Assembly (NCBI GenBank): GCA_963922205.1
Contig: CAWUHX010000346.1
Span: 186,001-250,000 of the forward strand
DNA: 64,000 nucleotides
Origin: Romanomermis culicivorax
Taxonomy: Eukaryota > Nematoda > Enoplea > Mermithida > Mermithidae
Direction of reading: 5' to 3'
In this document: piece by piece, positions 11,191-23,400 of the stretch
Layout of the letters: every line of letters begins with the position of its first letter
How positions within the stretch are numbered: the stretch's first letter is position 1
The notes under the pieces: generated by a model
Databases searched by the model: none
What the model saw: only the letters and a program-made list of their open reading frames with translations
Told to the model about the DNA's origin: nothing
Position numbers and translations under genes: made by a program

Positions 11191-12177
11191 TCAGGTGCCT
11201 ACTGATTTACAATTATGAGCTACATGTCCAAGTTGTCCACACTGGAAGCATGTGGGTTGCCTAGGGGTGGTATTGTTCCTGTAAGCATTATTCCTGCTGA
11301 AAGTATTGTTACTGAAATTGTTGTAGCTACTCTGTTGTGGGGGTTGAGGTTTTTGCTTGATCTGCAACTGTAAATCTTTTACTTGTTGTTCTAACTGATG
11401 CAAAAGGTCCTGTTGGTCTGTATTTTTGGTTAGGGAAAAGATGGGTTCGGGTTTTGGGGGTATAAATGAAAGGGTGTTGGACTTTAACTCATTTCTAAGG
11501 ATTTGTTGTTCAATGTAAGCTGCTTCGTCTGACATTTCTTTTAGAGTTGCGAACTGTCTGTACTTAATTGCTTCCCTGATTTTGTTTTGCATGCCTTCTA
11601 CAAAGAGGGGTTTTATAATCATTTCTCGTGCATCTGTGTTAAAGTTAGGGTAGGCGAGGGTTGCGAGATGTTCTAGATCAAACAAGAATTCAGTGACTGT
11701 TTCTGATCGCTTTTGTTTTCTCTCGCATAAAAATTGTTGATGTAGCTCATTATCTCGATTGTTAGGGAAAAATGCCTGTAATGTGATTTTATACTGCTCG
11801 TATGTGTGGGGAGGGTTTTCGGAATTGACTAAACTTTTGAATTTTTCTAACGGGGCTCCTCCCAAATGAATCTCTAAACATGCCAACTTTAACTGTACGT
11901 CTGTATCTTTCATGCCTTTGAGTGCCATGAATTGTTCTAAACATTTGTTCCATTCACCAAAATGTTGAGTCACGCTGCCCGTGAATACTGTAGGTTTCGC
12001 GTAAAAATTATTTGCCATGTTATTATGAATGTTTGCTGTTCTTAGATCCTGTATTAGGGTAGGGTTTACTGTATTCTGATTCAATTGTGTGCGCAGAGTA
12101 CGAAAATGTTCTGAAAATAAATCGTTTATTTGTTCTCTAACAATTTCTCGTAAGTGATCTTGCATTTGGTGGGTCAT
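11191..12177 (-). CDS. E1 gag (capsid and first zinc knuckle)
   Basis: Open frame of 328 codons starting at a clear ATG. The N-terminal ~65 residues are helical and polar. A capsid-like retrotransposon gag domain follows (VFTGSVTQHFGEWNKCLEQF ... DVQLKLACLEIHLGGAP ... LHQQFLCERKQKRSETVTEF). Then comes a Gln/Asn-rich stretch and a CCHC zinc knuckle, CFQCGQLGHVAHNC. Role by family: structural protein of the virus-like particle, with RNA binding by the knuckle. It ends with TGA at 11191-11193, although knuckle-coding sequence continues beyond it. Confidence 0.85.
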   Translation of the reverse strand: MTHQMQDHLREIVREQINDLFSEHFRTLRTQLNQNTVNPTLIQDLRTANIHNNMANNFYAKPTVFTGSVTQHFGEWNKCLEQFMALKGMKDTDVQLKLACLEIHLGGAPLEKFKSLVNSENPPHTYEQYKITLQAFFPNNRDNELHQQFLCERKQKRSETVTEFLFDLEHLATLAYPNFNTDAREMIIKPLFVEGMQNKIREAIKYRQFATLKEMSDEAAYIEQQILRNELKSNTLSFIPPKPEPIFSLTKNTDQQDLLHQLEQQVKDLQLQIKQKPQPPQQSSYNNFSNNTFSRNNAYRNNTTPRQPTCFQCGQLGHVAHNCKSVGT

Positions 12178-12400
12178 TCTTGGTTTACGCTGGGATTTCT
12201 GCTTAAATGCTTCAATTTTTGCTTCAGGCTGTATTCGTTTAAATGTATCGCTTAATGTTTTGTTGGAGGGGATTTCCAGTTTGCTTTCTATGAATACTGT
12301 CTTACTGTAGGAAATAATTACTACTATATTATCTAATGCTTCGAAATGCCCGGATAAGAGTACACCTAATTGGGGCAGGGAGTTCCAGTGGTTAACGGTA

Positions 12401-12419
12401 CGGTACGGTCACCAAAATA
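12401..12419 (-). other. E1 putative primer-binding site
   Basis: On the - strand, five bases after the 5' LTR end, the sequence reads TGGTGACCGTACCG. TGG is the expected complement of a tRNA 3' CCA end, and TGGTGACC could pair with a tRNA acceptor end. I could not match it to a specific tRNA. Confidence 0.35.
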
Positions 12420-13302
12420 TGTAACGACCAGATTTTGTGAAGCACTTTACTTTAACCAATTGGACATTACGGGGGAACAAAACAGGGCGCGGGGCGGAAC
12501 GGCTACGATAATACAACGAATGGTCGATGGTCGCTTGAATGTGGACTACACAAAATTGGACGGTGCATTTGCTTGCAAATAAAAATATGACTCGGTTTAA
12601 CTGCTTTCGAAAACGGTTACTTGCAAATAAAATGAACGGGCCGTGGATCAAAACGAAGAAATACAATATCCACCAATAATAATAAAATCAGGCTTTGCTT
12701 CTCTTTAAATATGACATTTTTGGCCACTCCCAGGGCGTCGCGGGAGGTTGTGCTTCTGTCCATCTTCTTCCGCCAATTGTCGCTTCCTGCTTTGCTTTTC
12801 ATGCTTACTTAGCCACGCCCTTTAACGCTTTTCTAGTACAGTATGCTTTTCGTGTATTGCTTGCTTCCTACGGTGGGCTTAGCCACACCTTTGTGCTTCT
12901 GTGCATGCTTCCTGTATCGGTTTCTCTGTATACACATGTTTTGTGGGGCCGTCGCTACCATTGCACTTGAGACTACTGTCTGGCGGGGCTTTTACTTATT
13001 TTACTGTGTGCAGGTGTTGTTTACGATTTTTATGGGGGATTACGGTAGCCGTGGAATGTGTAGTTTAGTGTAGGTTCTAGGGGACCAGCTGCCGTTTGTG
13101 CAAATTAATTGGGGCATCTTAATTGGGCTACGGGGGTGTGATCAGATCAAAATAAAGTAGTTCACATAATTTTATAAGAATGTTTGGGTGTGAATCCTAG
13201 ACACCCTTGAGACGATAAAATACGAAAATGAAATATTTAATAAATGTCTATCACATACAGTATGCTATATATTTACAGTACTGCTTAAGCAGGTATCTTA
13301 CA
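12420..13302 (-). repeat. E1 5' LTR
   Basis: An 883-bp copy of 4086-4959, starting TGTAACGACC and ending CTTACA on the + strand. It is followed by GTGC (13303-13306), the right copy of the target-site duplication. On the coding strand it is the upstream LTR and should hold the element promoter. I could not fix a TATA box or start site. Confidence 0.92.
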
Positions 13303-13479
13303 GTGCCAACCCTGCTCCGATCATTTCAAAAAGAATGCAGTACACTGACACTTTGCTGGATACGTTCTTTTCATTTTTTTCATTGATATTTTTTCATCAG
13401 ACAAACTTGAGGGATGTATTCGGCTCAATTCTGATCTAAAATTTACTGCAATATGAACTGTAGGAGATCATTTCTCAAC

Positions 13480-14790
13480 TTCATCGACTTTCAATTGATT
13501 GTTAGCAACACATTGGCATCATACGAACATATACGGGGTGCCATAATTTAAGAAAAATTAATAATGATCCTACAATAAACTGCACTGTATTAAAGATGTA
13601 GGGTACCCTGAAACAAGCAATATAAGTATAGAAATCCGGGCCTTAGAGTCAACAGGGTTTCTGCAAATTTGAAAAAACATGTAAAAATAGGCAGGGACAT
13701 CCTCCTGAATCTTGAGGACTGTTGAGCCTAAAATCTAGTTATGTTGTAGGTGTGCAGGGGGCCGAGCTTCATCAGTGAACTTTCAGTGATATGAGGATGT
13801 CATCATACATGCACATAGGGGGGTAGGGGGGGGGTAAACCCCATCTGAGACCCTGGTCACCCCCCCCTGGCCAAAAAAATCGTCAAACACCGCCCTGAAC
13901 TTTTTCCAAGACAGCTTTTTTGATTATTTTTGTGCATACTTTTTATGAAAAACAGGCTTGCGGAACTTTTTTTTTTGTTTTTTTTTGCTCACCCAACCCC
14001 ATACAACCCTGGAAAAAAGTCCATGGACCCTCCCCCCTGAAAAATTGTTGCTGTGCATGTCTGGATATCATTGCATAAAACCTTTGTCCTAGGATTTTGA
14101 AAACCAAGCTATTGCCACTCGATTGGCATCAAAAGGAGAATACACACCATTTCACTGATATAATGTTGATGTTATTGTAAAATTTTGACATTGGGTTATT
14201 AGTCGCACAACAAATGATTCAGATGACTTGAATAAGGACTCGAGTGGTAGAGAAAATGTCGTCTGTTTGAAGGTGCTGTACTTCTGGTTCGTGGATTCTG
14301 CAACATCTTTTCAGCATATGGGTAGCACTCATGGTCAAAAATATTTTATATACTTCATTTTCAAATTAGACTAATTACCAGTGCAGTATTAAGGAAAGTT
14401 TTTACTCAAAGTTTGGGTTACTGTCATCCCATGCAGAGTAACTTGATCAAACTTTCTTTATAAATTTACTGATGAAACTCGGCCTCAATCACACCTACAA
14501 AATATCCAGATTTTGGACACAACAGTTTTTGAAATTCCAGGAGGATTTTTTCCTATTTTTGCATGTTTTTCCGAATTTGCAGAGACTGTTGATTTTAAGG
14601 TTGGGGTTCCTATACTTATGTTGCTTCTTTCAGGGTATGCTACATCTTTGGTACAGTGCACATTGCTGTAAGATTAAAGAACAATTTCCTTACATGATTG
14701 CCGTACATCTATGGTCGGCACAAGCCTTTTTATCATTTCACTCTAATAGGTTTAGATCATCAGACACAGACACAAAATGAATTCTGCTTA
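13480..14790. repeat. Hairpin repeat family, copy 1
   Basis: Two inverted arms. The left arm, around 13590-13780, contains GATGTAGGGTACCCTGAA, an AACAGGGTTTCTGCAAATTTG segment and TTGTAGGTGTGC. The right arm, around 14470-14680, repeats these in reverse complement (CACACCTACAAAATATCCAG, TTTGCAGAGACTG, GGGTATGCTACATC). The same arms occur at 19095-19845. The central part contains homopolymer-rich C and T runs (13815-14040). No coding capacity is seen. Confidence 0.6.
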
Positions 14791-14834
14791 ATTCTGATCC
14801 GAAGTTTACTGCAACAATTCACACAGCGAGCATT

Positions 14835-16015
14835 ATAATTAATCTTTTTCAGGAGAATGACATAGATTTTGTGAGGTTTGATTAGGCGGGGGCTTGTATC
14901 ATCCTTTTAAATCAGTTACTCAAAGGAATTGAACAAAATTCATCAAGTAGATAATAAATAATGCAGTTAAAATCATAAATCACTGTTTTGCTACAACGTG
15001 TCCAAAAGGTTGTGGCTCTTTTAATGTATTTTTTGGTTTCAGTATTGAAATAATGAACCAACTCCATGAAAACATGAAAATGCCAAAAACAATTTGTTGA
15101 TTTTTGAACAATTTTCAGGATTTTGCTTTCTTTGGATCTATCTAGCTGCTCAAGGAGTATTCGAATCACGATGCTGCTTCAATATCTACTGTAGGAATGT
15201 GTGAACAAAAGAATAAAAAGATAAAATTCTGCAGCATATTAGCTGAATGTCCTCGGGGTGCCTCTAAGCAGGATTTTTCTTAATTTTTGCTTCTAATTTC
15301 TGACTGTTCAAACTTTCTTGCAGAGTGTAAAATGTTTGCTTGCGAAACAATTAATACATCAAACTATAGTCTGTTGGTCATTTGATAATTCTACAGTGTA
15401 GGTAATTAATATATCACAAGGAGTAGACAGAGGCCACCTGGAAAATACAATGATTTCTATGAAATTTTCATGAGTATGCCTTCTTCAGAGCTGTGCAGCC
15501 CCCAAAATGGTACAAAAATTTTGATGAAAATTTAAACAATGCAGTAAAATGCATGAGCTCTGCGGCTTCCGATGGGAAGGTGCTCGGGAGTGCCCATAAA
15601 CAAAATTTTTTCAATTTTGACCGCTCGTTTTTGACACTCTAAACTCCATTAAAAAGTGTTATATGCAATTATTTACTGTAAAGAATACATCAGAAGAGAG
15701 TTTATTCTCTCCTTTATAAAATGAATATTCATTTATCAAATAAGATCAATCCGGTCTTGAAATATCGCTTGGCTAGCAAGACCACTGAAAAATGCAAAAA
15801 AATCAACAATTTTCAAACTTTTTTGTAGCGGCGCGAATTTTCGTTTATAAGCAAAACGAATGGTACCATGGACCTCAGCGCACGAAACTACCCAAAATAT
15901 CTGATTTTGAGGTATAACTAATATTTTCAACTTATCACAGGGAAAGTAGAACCTCTCAGAAATCGTGTCTTAAACATTCTTGCATGGGATAAGTTTTCCC
16001 GCCAAGTAAAGATTG
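14835..16015. repeat. Right arm of the large inverted-repeat element
   Basis: Reverse-complement match to about 1905-3290, beginning with the AATGACATAGATTTTGTGAGG segment near 14860 and running out to the AGAACCTCTCAGAAATCGTG segment near 15950. The open frame at 14912-15169 is simply the inverse copy of sequence at 2985-3240 and is not a gene. The outer boundary is uncertain by some tens of bases. Confidence 0.8.
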
Positions 16016-17459
16016 CATTTTCATAAAACTTCTTTTCGTTGCGTCCGTCATGTTGAATCAAATTCCATATTTTTTCGATTTTCTGCTGAATTGTATATCA
16101 CTTAGCTTTAAAAGACAATGTCTCAGAAAATTAAGCCTTTCAAGAGGTGTGATGAGTGAAAAATTAAACCTACCTGTTAATCACAAATTTGCTGTAACTT
16201 GATGCGCAAGGAACGAGACTCTGTCGGTTGTTCTAAGGCCATTCCCTACCTGCTCAGGAACCCGACAAAGGAACAACATTTGGATCCTTATCCGAAATTA
16301 ATGCATTTTGGGTGAAAAACAGCATTTTTGACGTTTTCCCAAAAAAATTGCGGAAAATTTGATGGAAACATTTTTATCGGATTCCCCAATGCCAAACAAC
16401 CCTCCTCTGCCATCCTCCACAAAAACGAAGGGCACCCTCCGCCGGCAGCAAGCCGTGACCTCAGAAATCAACTTTGAAAGGTTGTCGTTCATATAACCTA
16501 GGAAACAGAGCAACGCTTTTGATTGCCTAGTTTTAGAAATTTTCGTTCTCTGGATGTACCGCCTATGATGATTTTTTTCATCATGACATCTTCATTTTTT
16601 TGAAGATGGGGTCTCGATACTTTTTGAAGACGAAATAGATGCCATCTGGATTGTTTTCAAAATTTCATCTTCAAAAAAATGCGATGCACTTGAAAAGAAA
16701 GTCGAACATCGATAAACTCTTACATCTTGATTTTTTTGCGATGCATCTCGAAAAAATGTGCATCATGTTGGAGGGTAACGATTTTTTTTCAAGTGGGAAC
16801 AACTTTTTTCAAGTGGTAACGATTTTTTCAAGTGGTATTTCTTGTATTCCGTAAGAAGCACCAATAAATTCCACATTCAATAGATAATAAATGTCAAAAA
16901 ATTACGGAAATACGCCAGGGGGTCGCGCAACCTGGCGTTTGAACACTTATGATTATATTTCTGGTAGTTACAACCTCCACTGTGGAACTATTACAGCCTG
17001 ATAAATTTCAAAAATGTGATATTAGGGCAAGTTTCCTATAGTGAATATTAAGATAATTCCTAAACTCATAAAAAATAAAATTAGCAGGGCTGTAATATCC
17101 CAATGTTTGGAATTTTTGCATTTTTTAGCATTTTCTGTCTATTTACGAGATTCGGGATATATCGGCCTAGGCATAAAGTAACTTTACTATTGACCGTCCA
17201 TCAGATACAGAAAACAATGCTTTATAATGCGGTATGAAGATGTTTTCCAAATTTTGCATTTTACACTTTTTAGGTAGTTTTAAAATGTCAAAAATAAGAC
17301 CGTGGAAATGGTGAAAAAGCAGGGGAATATTTCCGTCTGTTTCAGACGAACTCTACAAGCTGTGGTCCAGATTCACTGTATTGCTCTGTGAAGAAGGCTC
17401 AACCGTTATGAGTCATGTTATCGAAAAGTCAATATTATCAAGATATGAAAAATTTACAA
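16016..17459. other. Intergenic, no gene recognised
   Basis: AT-rich. Short imperfect palindromes of the ATGATG-TTTT-CATCAT and TCTTCA-TTTTTT-TGAAGA kind lie at 16565-16690, and T runs at 16770-16825. A 71-codon open frame on the - strand (16298-16513) has no recognisable features. I see nothing else to annotate. The 3' UTR of the LAMP-like gene should lie at its right end. Confidence 0.4.
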
Positions 17460-20400
17460 TCAATCCATATAAGCATATCCATGTTGTTCAGCAAAAATGT
17501 ATCTTTTGGCAGAATATCCAATGAGTATAGCCACAGCCACGAATCCTAAAATGCACCCGGCTAATATAGTCGTGTTGCTGTGTAATCTTTCCATCAGCCC
17601 AATTTCACGTGATCGTTCGCATAAGTATTCTATATTCAAAAAGTTAAAATTTCGCGAATACTGTAGATAAATGCAAAAAGCAAGCTATAAGTATTGGAGA
17701 GAGACCAATTACATCTCACATTCTATCGCTGAGACTCGTTTGGATTTGCAAGAAGATGTTCATACAGATATTGAACCTATATAGTATCATCGTTTGCTTG
17801 TGCATGTAAATTGGCTTGTTGGAACGGTATTGTTCAAAGCGAGCAGGAATTTTTTGTTACAAAAAGAGAGCAATGAAGCAGAGGAACGTTTGACCACAAG
17901 ATCAAGTGTATTTGCAATTAACCGATTTAGAAAAACTGTGTACGATAATTGTTCAGGTGCATGAATCTCATCAAGGATCAGTGCTTGCGTTTTCGAAATC
18001 AGTTTCCTCATTTCTTCACGTTTACTATTTTTGGATTTGACAGCGTACTGTGAAACATGAAGCAAAACGCCTCTATAGACGCTTACTATTGCTGAAAACC
18101 CCATTCGATTCCACGTTATAAGGCTGTATTTTTATATCAGCTTTGAATTGTAAGGTGACGTCGACCGTCTTCTCGGAATTTTCAGTATTCGAATCTGCTA
18201 AGGTAACGTTCAATGAATGCTTGCAGTAGAAACTTTGGGTCAGCGGAGCAAAAATTTGCGATCTCGACAACATTGTACCGACGAATGTTTCATCTAAACA
18301 TCAATGAAAAAGTCACTGTAAAGGTCGCTGTCGCAGTTTTTCGTTACGAAACCCATACCCGAAAAAAATACTTTCAAGGACCTTCGCTGAACTTTGAGGG
18401 TGTGTGGTATATTTCTCAGTGAGTTTTTTTTAAAAAAACATTGCCCGAATAGCTTGGGACAGTGTATCTTACGCACCTTAAATTCAGCTGAAAACGGCAA
18501 AAACATACACCAATAACGAAATTTTACTTCATTCATAGGTGATATGACCATTGAGTGACATTATAAAATAAAGCTGAAAGACAGAGACTTTCGTATGATT
18601 TTTTCTACCCCTAAATTCTTCTTCATTGATACTCTTCAAGAATTCCTTGAACTCATTCAACCTGTACTATGAACATGATTACTTATTGTTCGTGCTGTTG
18701 GTGGATAATACGTCAACTTGACGTCCGATAGTTTCCATTTGTATTCTTTGGTACCTTTTTTGAGGTTAGCTGCAATATCCTAAAATGAAAGTAAAGACAT
18801 AAAAATGTTCAATTCCGACTAAGCAGCAACGCGGTATACAATAGAAAAAAAGATGGTCAGACTTGAGCAAATGGCATAGAGAATTCAGTGTTTTGATTCT
18901 GCTACTGGATTCGATCAGCTTTTTCCTCATCGTATATGATCATTTGGCTGCTTCGTACATATGGTGTGCTGAAACTTTTGAGGCGAATGGATCTCTCCAA
19001 ACAAAAGACATTTTGAATAATTGTTGGAGGCAACTGTAAATGTCAGAGCATTTTTATTTTAATTGAATTGGCTCCCGAACATAGATGTACGGCCATGATA
19101 TAAGGAAAAAATTTTTTAGATCCAACAGCAAAGTGCACTGTACCAAAGATGTAGATTACCCTGAATGGAGCAACATAAGTATACAAAATCAACAGGCTTT
19201 CAGCAAAGTTGGAAAAACATGTAAAAATAGGCAAAAACATTCCTTCCTGGGAATCTCAAAAACTGTTGGGCCCCAAATTTAGATCTTTTGTCGGTGTGAT
19301 TGGAGCCGAGTTCCATTGTTCGCCATGAGTGCTACCCATATGTTAACAAAGATTGTACAGAATCCATGATCGAGAAGTATAGGACCCTCAAACAGGTGAA
19401 ATTTCCTATCGAGTTCCGTCACTCAGGGTTTTCTGAATCATATGCCATGCGGCTAATAACTTGTAGTTTTCAAATTTTTACGGTAACACCAACATTATAT
19501 TAGTGAAATAGTGTATATTATCATTTTGATACGGACCAAGTGGCAACAGCGTGGTTTGCAAAATCCCAAGGCAAAGGTTTGATGCAATGCCCTCTACAAT
19601 GCATTGAGTGGTTACCTCATGATTTACCAACGAAATTCGGTCCTATGCACACCTACAAAATATCTAGATTTTGGGCCCAACATTGTTCGAGATTCCAGGG
19701 GGTTGTCGTTGCCCAATTTCACGTATTTTTTCAAATTTGCAGAAACCCTGTTGATTTTGAAGCCCGGGTTTGTATACCTGTATTGCTCGTATCAGGGTAG
19801 TCTACATCTGTGGTACAGTGCGCTTTGTTGTAGGATCATAATTATTTTTTCTTAAATGATGACATCCCCCCACCTGAGTCTATTCTCAAGTGAGCGATTC
19901 CCAATTGAGTGGTTCCCAGGTGAGCGATTCCCAATTCAGCGATTCTCAATTGAACGATTTCCAAGTGAACGATTCCCAAGTGAGCGAATTCCCAAGTGAA
20001 TGAATTCCAAATGAGCGATTCCCAAGTGAGCGAATTCCTAAGTGAGCGAATTCCTAATTGAGCGAATTCCCAAATGAGCGATTTTGATGTGAGCAATTTT
20101 TACTCGAACGAATTTCCAAACGAGCGAATTCCTAATTGAGCGATTTCCATGTGAGTGATTCCCAATTGAGTGAATTCACAAATGAACGGATCCCAATTGG
20201 TCGAGTCCAAATGGGCGATATAGAATATAATAACACTCTTTTCACATTTTGCTTCTTTATCTTATATTTTTCTTTGTATATATTTCTTTTTTCTTTCGTT
20301 CTGTGTTGCTTATATTTTCGTTTATGCATGTTTTTGCATTTTTATCTTTTGTCTCTGCTTTCTTTCATTTTTTTCTTGTCATCTACTTTTTTCTTATTTG

Positions 20401-23400
20401 CTCATGAAATAATACATTACAAGTTGTCATTTTTAATAAGCGTCGTCTCCCATATAATTCTTTTACAATTCGACACACTCTATTTCCAATTTAATTTTAT
20501 CTTTGTGATTTTTTCTTCGCTCTTACCTACTTTTCATCTTAGTTTTGCGCTCTTACTTCTTTATTTTTATCCTATATTTCTTTATTTTTCTCCTTCTCTA
20601 ATTTGTTCTTTTTTCACGTTATTTTTTTCTTCCTTGCTGCTTTCTCTATCCTTCTTCTTTCTTGTCACATTTCTATGTTTTTTTCTTTTTCTAATGCTTT
20701 TCCAGAGTTATCACTTATTCTTAATGTCTTCATTTTCATTGACGTTTCCTTTCTCTTGATGTTTTCTTTCTTCCAGCATTCTTTTGTTTATATTTTTACT
20801 AGTTTATTCGAAAATTCCCCGATGGGGCAGAAAAAAGAAGGATATACTTGCGTCTTTTTTGAAAGCAGAACAGAATGACAGGGATAGTTCAAATTGCTTT
20901 CCATCTACCATCCCCAAAAAGTCCTCTTTCTGCAAATTTCAGTTTAAATCCAAAAACTGTGAATATTTTGTTGAATAGGAGAATAAATTTGTTTACAGCT
21001 TGTAATCAGTAGAATTTATGGAGTGAATACTATACGATATGTTATATAAAATGAGTGAATTAAACATATGTTGCGCAATTCATTTAGTTGAAAGATAACT
21101 TTGTGCTGTAGCCTTTTCTGGATTCCTGTTATTTCCTATTAGCAATCAGCTAAGTGCAGTGCAACAATCCTCAAGCAGAAATAAACACAACCTTGTGTCA
21201 CTAACAAGTAACTGGAAACTCTAACTCTTGCAATCCAAAAGCAATCAGGGTCTCCCCAGATGCTTCCTAAAGGCTTACACAAATAAGGAGAACTCACTAT
21301 AATGACGTCCAGGAAGGCTGGGGCTTTCCTTGGCAAATAGCTCCTGGGTAAGTGGCTCCCACCTCCCCTAATTTCGCAAGTAAAATATTATTAACAATAA
21401 TAATAACATTATAAAATATTATGTAAATTGTTGAAGGCTGTCGACGTTCCATTTTATTGGGTGTAAAATGGACAAATATACTAAGAAAGGGTGTGACTCG
21501 CCCACCACACAACGAAGTTGTAAGAATGATAAACATCCTGTCCCTTGGTCGAATTGTGGCTTCGTCCACTTCACCAATTTTGCATAGATGTGGGATGACT
21601 GCTACCATAAGTACATCCCCAACAGAAGCACATATGTGTGAGGGAGGACATGGGGGGTACAAACAACCAAGGGTTTTGAAACTGAAAAATTTGTTTTGAA
21701 AAAAAAATTTACGGTCAACTTTTTTAAAATTTTTGTCTCAAAAAATGCCAAAAACCAAGGTCTACCCCTGTACCCTCCTCAAAATTCCCGAGATGCACAT
21801 GTTTGGTTGGAAAGTGTGTTGATGCACTCAGCTGCAGAATATAATTTTTCACAGACATTGAAAATTTTTTTGAGAAAGATTGAAAATTCTATATAATGAA
21901 AGTGAATTTCTTCGCTCTTTAACCCAAGTTCACAAAAATCTAGTCCACTTCTTTTTCTAGCTTGGCAACTATCCAAGCAAGTATATTCTTCTTTTTTCTG
22001 CCATATCGGTGCATTTTCTAATAAACTAGTCGACCTCTTTTTTGAGCACCTCATGCATGAAAACCTTGATAGAAGCACATTGAAGTTTTAAATTTGGTCA
22101 ACTTCACATCAAAGAAACACTAAACAAAAATCTTAAAGCTACAAATTCTCACTTTCAGTAAAAGAAAAAGATGTGTTAACTGCATAGAACCTAAAACGCT
22201 TTGTAAACATAGTGTAAAAGGATAATTTCCATTGAATTCCCCAATGATCAGGAACCTGTCAACCCAAAAAGCCGCAGAAATACCCTTGTTTACATATAGA
22301 ACAATTTTTTTGTGTGATGTGACTGTGTCCATTGAATTCCTCATGGTCACAAGCCTCTTCCCCCAAAAATCGCAGAAATACATTGGTACACACTCAATTT
22401 AATTTTGTGTGTAAAATGAGCATTCACTAAATTCCCCGTGGTCGAAAACAGCTTCCACGAAAAAGTCACGAAAATGGGCTTGGTTAAATCCGAGATAATT
22501 TTTTTGTGTAAAGTGACGCATCCATTGAATTTGCCGCAGTCGAAAACCCTTTCCACAAAAAAATCACGAAAATATGCTTGTTTAAGCACGGGATAATTTT
22601 TTGTGTTAGGTGACCACATTCATTGAATTCCCTGTGGTCCAAAACTCCTTGCCACAAATTATGACGTCTTCCTCCAAAAATTCATGGGAATACCTTCATT
22701 TACAACCAATGGTAATTTTTTGTGTAAAGTGACTACATTCATTCAACAAGTTTATTTATCAACATTGTCAAATTTCGCGGTTCCCGGGACTATGGACAAC
22801 CATATAATTGAATGGAGGCCATATATTAAAAAAATAAAAAATCGCATTTGAGATTGCACCCCCAAGATGCTTAGGCCTAAGTATAGAGGTTGGATATGGC
22901 ACATGCTGGGCATGGTGGAACTGAGGGGCCTAAAAAAGTGCGTTTTTTGCATGTTTTTTGGGCACCACTTGCAGATAGAGGCGAAATGACAAAAGGCACC
23001 ACATAGTTTGCCCCTATGCCCGAAATTATGGAAAAACCCAAAGGTTCTAGCTCTAAACGTTTTGGCTACAGGCGAGGGGCGACATGAAATTTGGGGGCCA
23101 AGTATATTACAGGTTGATGCTATCGCGCCACCTATGGTGAAGATTTTTCCCACTTACAACAATGAAAGACTCGAGCATTCCGAACTGGAAGACTATGGAT
23201 ATTTAAAATGACGTACTGTATCATGAGCAAAAAAAGAAAAAATTAGATAACAAGAACGAAGAAAATGAAAGAAAGCAGATAAAAAAATTAAACGTTAAAA
23301 CATACGTAAACGAAAACATAAGCAATACAAACAGAAAACGAAAGAAAAAAGAAATAAATACAAAGAAAAATGTAAGGTGGAAAAGGAAAATATGAAGAAA

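Larger units (their letters stand above)
4086..13302 (-). mobile_element. E1: Ty3/gypsy-class LTR retroelement, env-like gene upstream of pol, degraded
   Basis: Complete element of 9.2 kb, coded on the - strand and flanked by GTGC on both sides (4082-4085 and 13303-13306). Order on the coding strand: 5' LTR (12420-13302), gag, linker, envelope-like glycoprotein, aspartic protease, RT, RNase H, integrase, polypurine tract, 3' LTR (4086-4959). Gag is in one frame. The env-protease-RT-RH-IN series is in the -1 frame relative to it, and the two overlap at 10654-10825. Env, protease and pol share one frame, interrupted by stops at 7769-7771 and 6830-6832 and by frameshifts within env. RT motif YxDD is altered. 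The two LTRs (874 and 883 bp) are very similar, so the insertion is not ancient. It sits inside the inverted-repeat element 1905-16015. Confidence 0.9.

Noticed and set aside
16298..16513. 71-residue gene on the - strand
   Set aside because: No splice, domain or composition support.
20136..20759. 207-residue hydrophobic Phe/Leu/Ser protein
   Set aside because: Product of a pyrimidine-rich tract that is part of a foldback arm, with an inverse purine-rich match at 23220-23400.
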